Assembly (NCBI RefSeq): GCF_016653465.1
Contig: NZ_NHSQ01000110.1
Location: 18,457 to 82,456, forward strand
Length of the DNA: 64,000 bases
From: Thiocystis minor
Lineage (GTDB): Bacteria > Pseudomonadota > Gammaproteobacteria > Chromatiales > Chromatiaceae
Reading direction: 5' to 3'
A program made the position numbers and the translations under genes. Positions 63,155-64,000 of the stretch are shown one piece after another; the stretch's first letter is position 1; every line of letters starts with the position of its first letter. Under the pieces are notes generated by a model. The model worked only from the letters and a program-made list of their open reading frames with translations, had not been told where the DNA came from and searched no databases.

Positions 63155-63718
63155 ATGAAAAAGCGGTGCGCTCTGTTGACGACGTTGTTGCTCGCCATCC
63201 CGCTGGCGCCCGCCGCGCCGGCGATGTCCTTCCTTCCCGCGTTCGACCTTCCGCAATCCACGGAAAACAAACCGCCGGAATTTCGGCCGTTAAATCCCGG
63301 CATGGCCGACCGCGTGGTCGTGAAAAAGGCCGAGCGCCGCCTGTATCTCATGCGCGGCGATCAGCCGCTACGCACCTATGCGATCGCACTCGGCGTCCGA
63401 CCGGAAGGCCCCAAGCGGCTAGAAGGCGATGGCCGTACTCCAGAAGGGCGCTACGTGCTGGACCGACGCAATCCGCGAAGCAGCTACCGCAAATCGGTCC
63501 ATCTCTCCTATCCCAATGCGCGGGATCGCCTGCGGGCACACGCCAAGGGAGGCCGCCCGGGCGGCATGATCATGATCCACGGACAACCAAATGGTCACCG
63601 TGGAGGAGCACCAAGGGAGGGCGACTGGACCTTCGGCTGTATCGCCGTCTCCAACCCGGCGATCGACGAGATTTGGTCATTGACCACCGATGGCACGCCG
63701 ATCGAAATTCTGCCCTGA
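63155..63718 (+). CDS. L,D-transpeptidase family protein (YkuD domain)
   Basis: A 187-residue exported protein with an N-terminal signal peptide (LLTTLLLAIPLAPAAPA). The YkuD core runs from VVVKKAERRLYLMRG through RTPEGRYVLDRRN to the active site: IMIHGQPNG and the catalytic Cys in WTFGCIAVSN. It probably cross-links peptidoglycan or attaches proteins to it, complementing mltD and pbpG in the window. ATG at 63155 has GAGGA upstream. It follows the FKBP-methyltransferase gene by 17 bp. Confidence 0.9.
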   Translation: MKKRCALLTTLLLAIPLAPAAPAMSFLPAFDLPQSTENKPPEFRPLNPGMADRVVVKKAERRLYLMRGDQPLRTYAIALGVRPEGPKRLEGDGRTPEGRYVLDRRNPRSSYRKSVHLSYPNARDRLRAHAKGGRPGGMIMIHGQPNGHRGGAPREGDWTFGCIAVSNPAIDEIWSLTTDGTPIEILP

Positions 63719-63881
63719 TTTAGGTGATGCGCTGAAAACAACCCTCGGACAATCTTTGAAGACACAGGATGCGAGAGAATCCTAGCTTCTATGATCTCAA
63801 CGACAACGATTGCGGCGACGACAGTGGCGACTAAGGTATTCGCTAATGGGCGTGTTTAGCGGATTAATAAAATGAGAAATC

Positions 63882-63898
63882 CCCCGGCTTTGCCGGGG
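63882..63898. repeat. Hairpin at the left end of an IS200/IS605-like element
   Basis: A perfect 7-bp stem CCCCGGC / GCCGGGG with a three-base loop, about 85 bp before the transposase start. Subterminal hairpins of this kind are the recognition structure of IS200/IS605 elements. The region 63719-63870 between the L,D-transpeptidase and this hairpin contains no recognisable gene. Confidence 0.55.
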
Positions 63899-63982
63899 TG
63901 ACAGTAGCAGTTTGACATTTCCGGGAGTCCATCGGGACACTCCGCAGCGTGAGCCGCCAAGCACACGACCGAGGAGAGTCCG

Positions 63983-64000
63983 ATGGACGAATATGAAAGC
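63983..64000 (+). CDS. IS200/IS605-like transposase (first six codons only)
   Basis: A strong ribosome-binding site (GAGGAGAG) precedes ATG GAC GAA TAT GAA AGC (MDEYES). Many IS200/IS605 Y1 transposases begin MDEYxS followed by LSH, and a hairpin of the right type lies upstream. The gene runs off the right edge, so the assignment rests on the start and the hairpin alone. Confidence 0.5.

Overview
The window looks like a GC-rich gammaproteobacterial chromosome, most likely a purple sulfur bacterium or close relative (Chromatiaceae type). The reasons are the nuo operon with separate nuoC and nuoD, the tmRNA tag ANDDNYALAA, and the mltD / rnhA / dnaQ and xseB-ispA neighbourhoods. No photosynthesis or sulfur-oxidation gene lies in the window, so the family-level call is inference.

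Layout. 1-10918 (minus strand): complex I operon nuoA to nuoL (nuoL cut by the window edge), split between nuoI and nuoJ by two palindromic repeats. 11049-13593: tRNA-Leu(GAG), secG, tpiA, smpB and tmRNA (ssrA), with recognisable promoters and two terminators. 13699-14002: a broken tmRNA-linked integrase joined to a broken IS3-type orfA. It is followed by a secreted sulfatase with a C-terminal DNRLRE-like domain, a DUF1566-type exported protein, a 111-residue hypothetical protein, and an unidentified 1196-residue multi-membrane protein. 21388-30051: three tandem chemoreceptors with nearly identical signalling DNA and CheR-type tether peptides; one has an Aer-type PAS domain and another a four-cysteine C-terminal domain. 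30220-36105: two overlapping membrane-linked GTPase genes, pbpG, a hemolysin-III family protein, slyX and an alpha/beta hydrolase.

36160-48884 is a visibly AT-richer exopolysaccharide locus. It contains a deacetylase, an AAA+ ATPase fused to an OmpA-like domain, a GT4 glycosyltransferase, an O-antigen ligase/polymerase, a tyrosine-kinase-like ATPase, a chain-length regulator, an outer-membrane beta-barrel, an export protein, a FemAB/GNAT-like acyltransferase and a sulfotransferase. The gene set resembles exosortase-A (XrtA) associated EPS loci, but no exosortase is in the window.

48945-64000 returns to housekeeping genes: heme oxygenase, YceH, parE, an IS3-family element with a stop in orfB lying just upstream of parE, xseB-ispA, kdsA, pyrG, fnr with a perfect FNR box upstream, dnaQ, rnhA, a methyltransferase, mltD, an FKBP-methyltransferase fusion and an L,D-transpeptidase. 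The right edge holds the first codons of an IS200/IS605-like transposase. No CRISPR array or obvious defence system was seen. The most unusual items are the repeat family that supplies TAA stop codons, the ATPase-OmpA fusion, the FKBP-methyltransferase fusion, the Cys-rich receptor tail, and the unidentified 1196-residue protein.
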